In this document: positions 17,178-27,253 of the stretch, one piece after another
Numbering within the stretch: position 1 is the first letter of the stretch
Layout of the letters: the number at the start of each line of letters is the position of its first letter
DNA from: an uncultured Alphaproteobacteria bacterium
GTDB taxonomy: Bacteria > Pseudomonadota > Alphaproteobacteria > Caulobacterales > Aquidulcibacteraceae
Reading direction: 5' to 3'
Length of the DNA: 42,812 nt
NCBI GenBank assembly: GCA_902826245.1
Contig: CADEEA010000026.1
Span: forward strand, 1 to 42,812
Made by a program: the position numbers and the translations under genes
The notes under the pieces: model-generated
Told to the model about the DNA's origin: nothing
What the model saw: only the letters and a program-made list of their open reading frames with translations
The model's database searches: none

Positions 17178-18470
17178 ATGAGGATGACAATTCTCGTCTT
17201 TTCACTCCTGCTCGCCGCGTGCGGGAGCAAGCCTCCCGCTGACCAGGGTTACGGCGCAGATCCGCAGCTTCCTTCGCCGAATGGCGGCTTGCTGCCGACC
17301 ATCAACACAGCAAAGGCGGTGGGCTGGCCGGCGGGCGCCGCGCCGCGAGCGCCCGATGGGATGGTTGTTTCCCGCTATGCGGAAAATCTGCAGCATCCGC
17401 GCTGGATTTATGTCTTGCCAAACCACGACGTGCTGGTGGCTGAGAGTTCAACGTTGCCCTCGCGCGGCGGCGGGGTGGTCGGCTGGATCCGCAATAGCGT
17501 GCAGCGCAACGCGGGCGCGCTCGCCGAGAGCGCCAACCGCATCACGCTTCTGCGTGATCGCGACCAGGACGGCGACGTCGACGAGCGCCATGTGTTCGCG
17601 GAGAATCTCAATCAACCCTTCGGCATGGCGCTGGTCGGCGACGCGCTTTATGTGGCCAACACCGACGCCGTATTGCGTTTTCGTTACATGACGGGCGCGG
17701 TGCGTATCGAGGGCGCGGGCGAAGTAGTGTTGCAACTGCCTTATCGCGAAGGGGACAACGGCCATTGGACCCGCAGCCTGGTGGCCAATGCCGACGGCTC
17801 AAAGCTGTATGTGGCGGTGGGCTCGGCATCCAACATCGCTGATGAGGGCTTGGACGCCGAGGAGGGGCGCGCGGCGATATGGGAGCTTAGTTCAGACGGA
17901 TCGGAGGCTCGCGTGTTTGCCTCAGGCTTGCGCAATCCGGTCGGCATGGATTGGGCGCCGGGAAGTGGCGCGCTTTGGGTTGCGGTCAATGAGCGCGACA
18001 TGTTGGGCGACAACCTGGTTCCCGATTACATGACCAGTGTGCGCGATGGCGGCTTTTACGGCTGGCCCTATTATTATTATGGCGAGAACCGCGACGAGCG
18101 GGTCGCCATCCCAGAGAACGTGCGCCTGCAGCAACCAATCGCGCCGGACTATGCGCTTGGTGCGCACACTGCTTCGCTTGGTCTGCACTTTTATCGCGGC
18201 GCGGCGTTGCCGGAGCGATATCGCGGCGGCGTGTTTGTAGGCCAGCACGGCTCATGGAACAGAAGCGAGCCCGCCGGCTACAAGGTGATCTTTGTGCCTT
18301 TCGCGAATGGCGCGCCTTCTGGCGCGCCGGAGGATTTCCTGACTGGCTTTCTCAACGAGCGCGGTGACGCGCAGGGTCGGCCGGTGGGCGTCGCCTCGGA
18401 TGCAACAGGAGCGCTGCTGGTCGCCGACGATGTCGGCGATATCGTATGGCGCGTGGCGCCGGCGGGTTAG
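17178..18470 (+). CDS. Lipoprotein with sorbosone-dehydrogenase-like (PQQ-type) beta-propeller
   Basis: A 430-residue exported lipoprotein: signal sequence with lipobox LLLAAC, cysteine near residue 16. The mature part is a six-bladed propeller of the L-sorbosone/soluble glucose dehydrogenase type: GMVVSRYAENLQHPRWIYVL, DVLVAESST, NQPFGMALVGDALYVANTD, NADGSKLYVAVGSASN, FASGLRNPVGMDWAPGSG, FYGWPYYYYGEN, FVGQHGSWNRSEPAGYKV and GALLVADDVGDIVWRV. PQQ and calcium use is typical for the family but unproven here. Several ATG codons are close together; 17178 places the lipobox normally. It is probably periplasm-facing and oxidises a sugar aldehyde, as judged from family only. Confidence 0.88.
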   Translation: MRMTILVFSLLLAACGSKPPADQGYGADPQLPSPNGGLLPTINTAKAVGWPAGAAPRAPDGMVVSRYAENLQHPRWIYVLPNHDVLVAESSTLPSRGGGVVGWIRNSVQRNAGALAESANRITLLRDRDQDGDVDERHVFAENLNQPFGMALVGDALYVANTDAVLRFRYMTGAVRIEGAGEVVLQLPYREGDNGHWTRSLVANADGSKLYVAVGSASNIADEGLDAEEGRAAIWELSSDGSEARVFASGLRNPVGMDWAPGSGALWVAVNERDMLGDNLVPDYMTSVRDGGFYGWPYYYYGENRDERVAIPENVRLQQPIAPDYALGAHTASLGLHFYRGAALPERYRGGVFVGQHGSWNRSEPAGYKVIFVPFANGAPSGAPEDFLTGFLNERGDAQGRPVGVASDATGALLVADDVGDIVWRVAPAG

Positions 18471-18487
18471 GCGCTTGTCTCTAGGCT

Positions 18488-20077
18488 CTAGTTCCGCGCC
18501 TCGCAGCGCCAGATCAGGCGTTGGCTCGGCTCGCCCTGCGCGAACGGCGTAATCGCTTCGTTGCGGTGCGCGACTGCGCTGGGGTCGCCGTCGCAGCCGC
18601 GTCCTGCGCCCGAGGCCGCAACGGCCTCATTGGCGGCGGCGAAGGCTTCGTCGTCGAGCGGATAGCGCTCCCGGCGGAACTCGCCGGTGGCGGTGTCGAT
18701 GGTCAGTACGTCAAGCGCGCGCGCTTCGCCCAGCACAATGGCGCGGCGAAATTGTTTGCTCTCGCCGACGCGTGCGTAAAGCGTGCGTTCGTTGACGCAG
18801 AGTTCGCCTGAGGCGGTAAAACTCATGTCGGACACGCCCTGCGAACCGACGCTGCGTTCGCGATCGAGCGTACACGCGATCGCGCCGGAAAAGGCCGAAG
18901 ACGCCTGTGGCTGGGCGTTGTTCTGGTTGCGGCCGTTAAGCAGCAGCACGCTGGCGCCAACAACAAGCGCGACGGCCGCAGCCGCTCCACCGACGATAGC
19001 GATAACGCCAACCCGGCGGCGGCGCGTGTGCTCTTGGTGGTGCGTGTCAGGGGGCGTTTGGTGAGCGTGGGCCGGGGCGGTGGCGTGGTGGTGGCTTGCC
19101 GCATCGTGTGCGTGCTGCTCGCCGTTTTGGCCTCGCCTGCGGCTCAGCACGATGGCGCCCAGCACGCACACGGCGACAAACAGCGCCAGCGTGCCGCCGA
19201 TCAGGATTACCAGTGCGATGCGGGTAAGCCGATCAGCGGCTTCTAATTTGGCGGCCAGACTTTGATTCTGGGTTTGCAGGGCCTGGATTGTGGCGCTGCG
19301 GTCGGCCTCGACCCGCTCGGCGAAGGAAAGGCAGCGATCATCACTCAGCGTGGGCGTCACGCCCGCTTCATCGAGAAATTGCAGGAGCGAGGCCGCGCGA
19401 GTGGAGACACCGCGCGTCTCGCGCGTGTCGGCGCCGGAGACATGCCAGGTGTTGACGCCGATGACGCGGCCACATTCATCCAGCAGCGGCCCTCCTGAGG
19501 ATCCCGAGGAGATCACCGCCTGATGGTTGATGGTGGGGATTGGGTCGCGGGTCGGCGCGCGATCACGCAACGAAGATATCTGGCCTGATGTGCGCGAGGC
19601 AGGGGTCGGGCGAAGCAGGTCGGCGCCGGTCGCTCCTTGGTAATCCACATCGGGATAACCAAGCGCCACCACGCCATCACCCGCTTTTGGCTCCACAGTT
19701 GAGATGGTCAGCGCCGGCAAGTCAGGGCCGCGGAACTCGAGCAGCGCGAATTCTTGCGATGGCGAAAACCGGATGATCCGCGCCGGCACCAGGCCGTCTC
19801 CTTCGGGCGGGACGATCGCGAGGCCGAACTCCGCGCGCTGGCGCGCCGGCTGCACGACGTGCGCAGCCGTCACCACTAGATTAGGGGCGACGACAAAGCC
19901 CGAGCCTGAGCCGTAAAGCGAGCGCCCTTCAGGGGTTTCCAGGATGACAACGACGCGAACGATCCCGCGCTCGGAATCGTCGACGCTCGTCTGCGCTGCC
20001 GCGGGACCGGCCAGCGCCAGGACGACAACCGCCGCAAGCCCTCTTAATACCCGAGCAATCAAGCAATTCCCCGTCAT
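18488..20077 (-). CDS. Trypsin-like protease with two membrane helices and His-rich loop
   Basis: A 529-residue multi-domain protein. A signal peptide (about 1-29) is followed by a trypsin-like domain: catalytic His73 in VVTAAHVV and Ser194 in SGSSGGPLLDE. The third triad position, usually Asp in DxALL, reads Glu109 (QEFALLEF). A short coiled coil (about 255-285) leads to helix 1 (287-311), a loop with ten histidines in about 30 residues (322-350), helix 2 (355-380) and a C-terminal domain with cysteines. The topology implies a periplasmic protease and C-terminal domain with a cytoplasmic His-rich loop. ATG 20077 gives the signal peptide directly; the longer frame has none. It is divergent from mreB. 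Confidence 0.82.
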   Translation of the reverse strand: MTGNCLIARVLRGLAAVVVLALAGPAAAQTSVDDSERGIVRVVVILETPEGRSLYGSGSGFVVAPNLVVTAAHVVQPARQRAEFGLAIVPPEGDGLVPARIIRFSPSQEFALLEFRGPDLPALTISTVEPKAGDGVVALGYPDVDYQGATGADLLRPTPASRTSGQISSLRDRAPTRDPIPTINHQAVISSGSSGGPLLDECGRVIGVNTWHVSGADTRETRGVSTRAASLLQFLDEAGVTPTLSDDRCLSFAERVEADRSATIQALQTQNQSLAAKLEAADRLTRIALVILIGGTLALFVAVCVLGAIVLSRRRGQNGEQHAHDAASHHHATAPAHAHQTPPDTHHQEHTRRRRVGVIAIVGGAAAAVALVVGASVLLLNGRNQNNAQPQASSAFSGAIACTLDRERSVGSQGVSDMSFTASGELCVNERTLYARVGESKQFRRAIVLGEARALDVLTIDTATGEFRRERYPLDDEAFAAANEAVAASGAGRGCDGDPSAVAHRNEAITPFAQGEPSQRLIWRCEARN

Positions 20078-20291
20078 CCAGCCCGTCAGCGGGATAATCA
20101 GGCGCCGACGCGCGCGGGGCAAGGGTGCAAACCCAGCGTTGCAGCGGGCTGCCAATCGGCTGCGGCCCAGGCCTTGCATCCCGTCCGCGCGCGCGGCAAG
20201 TCCTGTTCGGTCGGCGACGGGGGCGGTTGGCGGCATTGCGTCCAGTTTGGCGCGCACGCCCATCGCCTGAATTTGCCATGGCTGAGGATTA

Positions 20292-20311
20292 GTTAAGCTT
20301 GCCGCGTTAAG
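20292..20311 (+). promoter_or_regulatory. Repeated GTTAAG hexamer upstream of mreB
   Basis: GTTAAG occurs at 20292-20297 and again at 20306-20311, about 50-68 bp before the mreB start in an otherwise GC-rich stretch. The spacing is 14 bp start to start, longer than the TTAA-N7-TTAA box of the cell-cycle regulator CtrA, so I do not call it a CtrA site. It is a candidate regulatory repeat or part of the promoter. Confidence 0.3.
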
Positions 20312-20320
20312 TCCGGCTAG

Positions 20321-21406
<1,086 letters not shown>

Positions 21407-21433
21407 GCGCGCGGGAAAGAAGGGCGTCGCCAA

Positions 21434-22531
21434 TTGGCCAAACGCAGAAGCACTGTGCGGCGCGCCGGCGCGGGGAAGCGGTTTCCTCCTGGAATCATCC
21501 TCGCGGTGTTCCTCGGCGTCGGCGCTGTGGCGTTGGTGCTCACCAATTCCGGTCGTTCGCCGAGCATCGTAGGCGCGGGAGACGACGGCGCGGCGTCGGC
21601 AGGACGCGTCGCGACGGGGCCGGCTAGGGCAGGCGAAAATTTCATCCAGCGCTTGACGTCGATGTGGGACGCGAGCGCGCGCGTCCAGGAGCTCGAGCGC
21701 GAAAACCGCGAGTTGCAGACGTGGAAAGAGCTCGCCGGCCGACTGGCCGAGCGCAACGCCCGTTACGAAGCGCTACTGCGCATGCCGGAGAATGCGTTTG
21801 GCGAAGGCGCGGACGTTGAGAGCGCGATCGCGGCGCAATTGGTGCTTGATTCCGGCGGGCCGTTCACGCGTACTTTGGTGGCGAACGCGGGCGCAGACCA
21901 CGGCGTGCGCGTGGGATATATTGTGCTGAATGAGAACGGCCTTGTGGGCCGCGTGGTCTCGGTGGGGCGCCGCTCCTCGCGCGTGCTGATGTTGGACGAT
22001 TACACTTCGCGCATTCCAGTGATGGGGGAAGCCTCGCGCGTGCGCGCCGTGCTTGCGGGCCAGGCGACACATGCGCCCGAACTGATTACGCAACCCTACC
22101 AAGTGCAGCCGCCGCGGCTCGATTACATCGTGGGGGCGCAAAATCTGCGCGAAGGCGAACGCGTCATAACATCTGGCGAAGGCGGCTTGTTTCCGCGCGG
22201 TGTGCTGGTTGGGATTGCGCGCGGCAGCGCCAACGGCGAATGGCGGGTATCGCTGTCGGCGGCGCAGCGCCCAATCGACTTCGTGCGCATCATCCCCTTT
22301 GTGGGCGTTGAAGCGCCGGAAGCGACCGAGGTAGCCGGACAAGGCCCCCCTCTAGCTTCGACTTCGTCGGTATCAGCCATTGGGCGTGAAATCACTCCTG
22401 CTGCGCCGACCGAACCAAGCCCGCCGCCGCAACCCCGCCCAAGACGCGTGGTGGAAGCTCAAACCACGGCGCCTGCGCAAACTGCCCCGACGCCGGCGGA
22501 AACGCCTGCGCCGACGGGACCGCCGCAATGA
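21434..22531 (+). CDS. mreC: Rod shape-determining protein MreC
   Basis: MreC is a bitopic inner-membrane protein that links cytoplasmic MreB with periplasmic PBP2/RodA. The 365-residue protein has a basic N terminus, one membrane helix (GIILAVFLGVGAVALVLT), a coiled coil (VQELERENRELQTWKELAGR) and the beta-rich MreC domain (VVGRVVSVGRRSSRVLMLDD, RVITSGEGGLFPRGVLVGIA). The last 70 residues are a Pro/Ala/Thr-rich periplasmic tail of low complexity. The start appears to be TTG 21434, with AAGAAGGG at 21417-21424 as ribosome binding site. Its stop overlaps mreD (ATGA). Confidence 0.96.
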   Translation: MAKRRSTVRRAGAGKRFPPGIILAVFLGVGAVALVLTNSGRSPSIVGAGDDGAASAGRVATGPARAGENFIQRLTSMWDASARVQELERENRELQTWKELAGRLAERNARYEALLRMPENAFGEGADVESAIAAQLVLDSGGPFTRTLVANAGADHGVRVGYIVLNENGLVGRVVSVGRRSSRVLMLDDYTSRIPVMGEASRVRAVLAGQATHAPELITQPYQVQPPRLDYIVGAQNLREGERVITSGEGGLFPRGVLVGIARGSANGEWRVSLSAAQRPIDFVRIIPFVGVEAPEATEVAGQGPPLASTSSVSAIGREITPAAPTEPSPPPQPRPRRVVEAQTTAPAQTAPTPAETPAPTGPPQ

Positions 22532-23040
22532 ACGAGCCTCTCAGCCGCGCTGTGTTGCGGGGATGGGGCTTTGCTCTTGCGCTCGCGAGCGTGACCCTGC
22601 CTGCATTGCCGCTCGGTCCATTGTTTGCGCAGCCGCCGCTTCCGCTGGCGGCGCTGTGGGCGGCGTATGGATGGGCGGCTGAAGACAAGAGCGGCTGGCA
22701 GTCACCTGTGCTGCTGGCTGGAATGGGCCTGTTGCACGATCAGCTCGCCGGGGGCCCTTATGGATTGTTCGTGACGCTCTACCTTTCAGCTTACCTTGCG
22801 GGGCGCGTTGCTGCCGTTGCGATGTCGGCGCCAAATCTGTTGCCGCTGTGGGGAGGATTTGCACTCACTGCCGCTGCGACAATCGGGGTCGCTTGGTTGC
22901 TGGCGCCGATCGCCATTGGCAGCGGCGCGTCGGTTCGCCTGTACGCCGAGGCCGCTGCAATTACCGCGCTGTTGTTCCCGTTAGTTCGTCCGCTCTACAT
23001 GGGCGAGGTCACCCGCTTTCGCACTGGTGCGCGGCGATGA
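22528..23040 (+). CDS. mreD: Rod shape-determining protein MreD
   Basis: A 170-residue polytopic membrane protein with about five predicted helices, in the invariant position between mreC and the PBP2 gene. The segment GLLHDQLAGGPYGLFVTLYL is the family-typical region (D..... PxG). MreD belongs to the elongasome; its exact biochemical role is unsettled. Both ends overlap neighbours by ATGA, implying coupled translation. Sequence conservation in MreD is weak, so the call leans partly on the operon. Confidence 0.93.
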   Translation: MNEPLSRAVLRGWGFALALASVTLPALPLGPLFAQPPLPLAALWAAYGWAAEDKSGWQSPVLLAGMGLLHDQLAGGPYGLFVTLYLSAYLAGRVAAVAMSAPNLLPLWGGFALTAAATIGVAWLLAPIAIGSGASVRLYAEAAAITALLFPLVRPLYMGEVTRFRTGARR

Positions 23041-25028
23041 AACGAGGAAAGAAAGTCGGATCAACGCTGCCTAAGCGCGACGTGAACGTCATTTTCTCGC
23101 GTCGAGCGGCGCTGATGTCGTTTGTGGGCGTTGGCGCTATCGGCGCGGTGATTACGCGCATGGCGCACCTGCAGGCGACCAACTTGTTTAGCCAGGAATA
23201 TTCAAACGCCGCCGACGAGAACCGCTTCGACACCCGCATTGTCGCACCGCCCCGTGGCGTGATCTACGATCGCTTCGGCGTGGTTCTGGCTCAGACCAGC
23301 AAGGATTATCAGGTCTCTATCGTGCGCGACGATGTCGAGGATATCGAAGCGGCGATTGCGCGCGTCGGCCAAATTCTTGGGCTCAGCCCGGTATGGGCGC
23401 GGCGTGCGAAGGTGAGAGTTGAAGGCGGACCGCGCGGAGAGCCGATGCCGATCTGCGAAGGTCTGACCTGGGAGGAGTTCAACGCCGTCAATGTGCGGCT
23501 GCCCGAGCTGCGTGGCGTTATCGCCGGCTCCGCCGACGTGCGCGCTTATCCGTACGACATCGTCTACGCTCACCCGATAGGCTACGTGGCGAAGCCAACG
23601 CAACGCGACATAGACACCGCAATTCAGACTGAAGGCGAAGGCGCGAGCCGGGCGATGTATTTGCGCAACCCGCACGTCCGAGTCGGGAAGGGCGGGCTGG
23701 AATCGAAACTGGAAGATACGCTGCACGGCCAGGCTGGTTGGCGCAAAGTGATCGTCAACGCGCGCGGCGTGGAAATGGGCGAGGATCCCAACGAGCGGCG
23801 CGATCCGGTGCGCGGTTCAGGCGTCGTGCTGACGTTGGACCACGAATTGCAGCGCACGGCCATGCAGAATTTCGCCCAGCAATCGGGCGCTGCGATCGTC
23901 ATGGATATCGTCAACGGCGATCTGTTGGCGATGGCTTCGGCGCCGGGTTTTGATCCAAACCATTTCGTCAATGGCATCGGGCGCGAAGAATTCGCCGCGC
24001 TCAATACTGACGAAATGAAACCCCTGTTCCATAAGGCCGTGACTGGTCTTTATGCGCCTGGCTCGACATTTAAGATGATGGTCGGCATCGCGGCCAAACA
24101 GGCAGGTGTGTCCGATGATTGGTCGGTGTCCTGCCCGGGCTACTTCCCTTATGGCGGACGCAATTTCCATTGCTGGCGCCGCGAGGGGCACGGACGCGTC
24201 AATCTGCACGATGCGATCAAGCATTCGTGCGACGTGTACTTCTATCAGGCAGCACTTCAGGCCGGCCCGGACCGAATAGCAGCTGTGTCGCGTAAATTCG
24301 GTTTGGGTGAGCATTTTGATGTCGGCGTGCCGAACATCCTCGACGGCTGGGTGCCCGATCCGGTTTCGTGGCGTGAGCGGCGGAACGAAGGCTGGACCGG
24401 AGGCTTGACGCTGAATTACGGCATTGGCCAGGGCGCGCTGCAAGTGTCGCCGCTGCAATTGGCGGTAATGGCCGCGCGTCTGGGCAACAACGGGCGCGCT
24501 GTGGTTCCGCGTTTGGTGCGCGAGGCGCCGGGGGTGAGCGAGCCGACGCCTCCGCCGATCATTGATGGCATTGAGCCTGAGTTTCTCGCCCGTGTCCGCG
24601 ATGGCATGTTCGGCGTGTGCAACGAACCCGGAGGCACCGCAACGCGCGCCGGCGCGCTCGAATTAGTGCGCGATCCGCAAACTGGCGCCTCGGTTCAGCG
24701 AACCTCTGAAAATTCAGGTTGGCAGCCGGTTCAGATCGCCGGGAAAACCGGCACGGCGCAGGTGCGTGCGCTGACAGACGCGACGCGCGGACGCCATTTC
24801 TCGACCATCGAATGGCGCTACCGCGACAACGCACTGTTCTGCTGTTTCGGCCCCTGGCACGAACCTCGCTACGCCTGCGCCGTGATCGTCGAGCACGGTG
24901 GCGCAGGCTCGGCGGTCCCGGGCCCCATCGCGCGGGAGATCATGGGTGCGGCGCTGCTTCGCGATCCGTCGCGGCGTGCGCCTGCGAGCCTCGCTGCTCT
25001 CGAGCCGCCAGCGCGGAGCCAAGCATGA
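23037..25028 (+). CDS. mrdA: Penicillin-binding protein 2 (peptidoglycan D,D-transpeptidase)
   Basis: PBP2 cross-links peptidoglycan during cell elongation in partnership with RodA. The 663-residue protein has an N-terminal membrane anchor (MSFVGVGAIGAVITRMA), the dimerisation domain (IVAPPRGVIYDRFGVVLAQ) and a transpeptidase domain with the active-site triads STFK (nucleophile Ser in YAPGSTFKMM), SCD in KHSCDVYFYQAAL and KTG in IAGKTGTAQV. ATG 23037 overlaps the mreD stop; the upstream open frame is a shadow. Its stop overlaps rodA. Confidence 0.98.
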   Translation: MKRGKKVGSTLPKRDVNVIFSRRAALMSFVGVGAIGAVITRMAHLQATNLFSQEYSNAADENRFDTRIVAPPRGVIYDRFGVVLAQTSKDYQVSIVRDDVEDIEAAIARVGQILGLSPVWARRAKVRVEGGPRGEPMPICEGLTWEEFNAVNVRLPELRGVIAGSADVRAYPYDIVYAHPIGYVAKPTQRDIDTAIQTEGEGASRAMYLRNPHVRVGKGGLESKLEDTLHGQAGWRKVIVNARGVEMGEDPNERRDPVRGSGVVLTLDHELQRTAMQNFAQQSGAAIVMDIVNGDLLAMASAPGFDPNHFVNGIGREEFAALNTDEMKPLFHKAVTGLYAPGSTFKMMVGIAAKQAGVSDDWSVSCPGYFPYGGRNFHCWRREGHGRVNLHDAIKHSCDVYFYQAALQAGPDRIAAVSRKFGLGEHFDVGVPNILDGWVPDPVSWRERRNEGWTGGLTLNYGIGQGALQVSPLQLAVMAARLGNNGRAVVPRLVREAPGVSEPTPPPIIDGIEPEFLARVRDGMFGVCNEPGGTATRAGALELVRDPQTGASVQRTSENSGWQPVQIAGKTGTAQVRALTDATRGRHFSTIEWRYRDNALFCCFGPWHEPRYACAVIVEHGGAGSAVPGPIAREIMGAALLRDPSRRAPASLAALEPPARSQA

Positions 25029-26170
25029 GCATCGGCGCTGCTCCCGGCCCGCGCACCATCGCCGAACGCGTTTCGCGTCTCAATTGGGGCATTATCACAC
25101 TCTTGTGCGCTCTCGCGATTGTCGGCGTGCTGATGCATTTTTCCGTGGCCAATTCCGGCGCCCGCCTCGACATGCCGATGACGCACGGATTGCGTTTTGC
25201 GCTGTTGCTGGTGATTGCGGTGACGGCTGCGATGTTCCTCGACACCCGCTTCTGGCTGGCGATTTCCTACCCGCTCTATGCCGGCGCGCTCCTGCTGTTG
25301 CTTGCGGTTGAGTTCGTTGGTGAAACGCGTATGGGCGCAACGCGTTGGCTTTCGATCGGCCCGGTTTCGTTACAGCCATCGGAATTCATGAAGGTCGGCA
25401 TCGTCCTGGCGCTGGCCAAATATTACATGCAAATTGGCCCGCGCCGCGCGGGGGCTGTACTCTGGTCGCTTCCGCCCTTCCTGGCCATTATTGCACCGGT
25501 TGCGCTGGTGATGCACCAGCCCGACCTTGGCACGGCCATGTTGATCATGTTTGCAGGTCTCGCCACCATGTTCTTGGCTGGCCTTTCCTGGTGGATTGTC
25601 GGCAGCGGCATGGTCCTCGGGGCGATCGGCGCGTGGTTTGCGTACAATTACGTGCTGCATCCGTATCAGCGCGACCGCGTCGATGTGTTTCTTGGCCTGT
25701 CCAGCGATCCGCTCGGCGCCGGTTACCATGTGCTGCAATCAAAGATCGCAATCGGCTCAGCGGGTCTGTTCGGACGCGGCTATCTGCAGGGTTCGCAGGC
25801 GCAGCTCGACTTTCTGCCCGAGAAACATACCGATTTCATTTTCACCATGATTGTCGAGGAGTTTGGGCTCATCGGCGGCGCGGTGGTGTTGCTGTTGTTC
25901 GGGGCGCTCATGGCGCTTGCGATGCAGGTGGCGCTGCGCGCGCGCACCATGTTCAGCAAACTCGCAGCCGCCAGCGTAGCTGCGATGCTGGCGAGCTATG
26001 TCTTGATCAATACTGCGATGGTGATCGGCTTGGTGCCGGTAGTGGGTATTCCATTGCCGATGGTTTCCTTCGGCGGCACGGCGATGATGACCTTGATGGT
26101 GGGGTTCTGCATCGTGCTGTCGATCGATCTGCACAAGGACGCGCATGGCTCGCGCGGTTGGCTCTGGTAG
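25025..26170 (+). CDS. rodA: Rod shape-determining protein RodA (SEDS glycosyltransferase)
   Basis: RodA is the SEDS-family peptidoglycan glycosyltransferase of the elongasome and pairs with PBP2. The 381-residue polytopic protein shows the family signatures: GATRWLSIGPVSLQPSEFMK, the catalytic-region HQPDLGTAMLIMFAG, FFLPEKHTDF-like QLDFLPEKHTDFIFTMIVEE, and the end GIPLPMVSFGGTAMM. About ten membrane helices are visible. It starts at ATG 25025 inside the mrdA stop and closes the elongation operon; the next gene is convergent, 2 bp away. Confidence 0.98.
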   Translation: MSIGAAPGPRTIAERVSRLNWGIITLLCALAIVGVLMHFSVANSGARLDMPMTHGLRFALLLVIAVTAAMFLDTRFWLAISYPLYAGALLLLLAVEFVGETRMGATRWLSIGPVSLQPSEFMKVGIVLALAKYYMQIGPRRAGAVLWSLPPFLAIIAPVALVMHQPDLGTAMLIMFAGLATMFLAGLSWWIVGSGMVLGAIGAWFAYNYVLHPYQRDRVDVFLGLSSDPLGAGYHVLQSKIAIGSAGLFGRGYLQGSQAQLDFLPEKHTDFIFTMIVEEFGLIGGAVVLLLFGALMALAMQVALRARTMFSKLAAASVAAMLASYVLINTAMVIGLVPVVGIPLPMVSFGGTAMMTLMVGFCIVLSIDLHKDAHGSRGWLW

Positions 26171-26172
26171 AG

Positions 26173-27153
26173 CTACCAGGTCGCCCCGTGGAGCATCGCG
26201 TCGGTCGCGCGCACGAGCGAGTCCACAATCCCTGGCTCGAGGCTGGAATGCCCGGCGTCGTGGATGATATCGAGTTGGGCCTCTGGCCAGGCTTGCTTCA
26301 GCGCCCAGGCTGAGGCCAGCGGCGTGCACATATCGTAACGGCCGTGGGTTATGTGAGCCGGGATATGGCGCAGCTTCGCCGCCTGATCCAGCAGCCAGCC
26401 ATCGTGCTCGAAGAAACCGCTATGCACGAAATAGTGGTTCTCGATGCGCGCGAAGGCTTCCACAAACCGCTCCTCGTTGAAGCGCGCCGGCAACGCGCTT
26501 GGCCCGGCGATGGAGATGGTCTCGCCCTCCCAGCGCGCCCAGGCCCGCGCCGCAGCCATGCGCACCTCCATGTCGGCTGAGATCAGCCGCTTGCGGAAGG
26601 CGCCAACGAAGTCACCGCGCTCGTTCTCGGGGATTGCCGCCGCGTAGCGCTCGAACGCGTCAGGATAGATGTTGCTGGCGCCATATTGGTAGAACCAATC
26701 GATCTCGGACTTGGTCAGCAGAAAGATCCCGCGCAGAACCAGCCCAGCTACGCGTTCCGGGTGCTTTGCGGCATAAGCGAGCGCAAGCGTGGAGCCCCAG
26801 GAACCTCCAAACACCAGCCACTTGTCTATTCCATAACTTTCGCGGATGCGCTCGATATCGGCGATCAGATCCCAAGTGGTGTTTTCCTCGATCTCGGCAT
26901 GCGGCGTGGAGCGTCCGCAGCCGCGCTGATCCATGAGGGTGACGCAATAGCGCCTCGGATCGAAGAAGCGGCGCATGTCAGGAGACAGTCCGCCGCCCGG
27001 TCCGCCGTGCAGCGCCAGCGCCGGCTTGCCGCCGGGTGCGCCGCTGCGTTCGACATAGATCGTATGCAGCCGCGACACTGGCAGCATCTCGCTCGCGAAC
27101 GGTTCAATCGCGGGGTAGAGATCGCGGCGCGGTTGCAGCGTGTGAGCGTTCAT
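26173..27153 (-). CDS. pip: Proline iminopeptidase
   Basis: A 326-residue alpha/beta-hydrolase that releases N-terminal proline from peptides (S33 family). Diagnostic features are ALHGGPGGGLSPDMRRFFDP (oxyanion HGGPG), LMDQRGCGRSTPHA, the nucleophile elbow VFGGSWGSTLALAYA, the acid in THGRYDMCTP and the final His in DAGHSS. No signal peptide is seen, so it is cytoplasmic. Only two bases separate its stop from that of rodA on the other strand. It is divergent from the MFS gene across about 100 bp. Confidence 0.95.
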   Translation of the reverse strand: MNAHTLQPRRDLYPAIEPFASEMLPVSRLHTIYVERSGAPGGKPALALHGGPGGGLSPDMRRFFDPRRYCVTLMDQRGCGRSTPHAEIEENTTWDLIADIERIRESYGIDKWLVFGGSWGSTLALAYAAKHPERVAGLVLRGIFLLTKSEIDWFYQYGASNIYPDAFERYAAAIPENERGDFVGAFRKRLISADMEVRMAAARAWARWEGETISIAGPSALPARFNEERFVEAFARIENHYFVHSGFFEHDGWLLDQAAKLRHIPAHITHGRYDMCTPLASAWALKQAWPEAQLDIIHDAGHSSLEPGIVDSLVRATDAMLHGATW

Positions 27154-27253
27154 GCGCCGGGTTTAGCGGGCGCGCGGGATACGGCAAGGGCGTTTCGCCT
27201 TTGTCGCGACCGCGCGGGAATGCTAGGCGCTTATTTGTGTGGGATGGCTTGAC

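Noticed and set aside
20292..20311. Calling a CtrA binding site upstream of mreB
   Set aside because: The gap between TTAA half-sites is 10 bp, not the 7 bp of the consensus.
25345..26313. 322-residue open frame inside rodA in another frame
   Set aside because: It is Arg/His-rich and runs across the rodA stop into the antisense of the next gene; a shadow.
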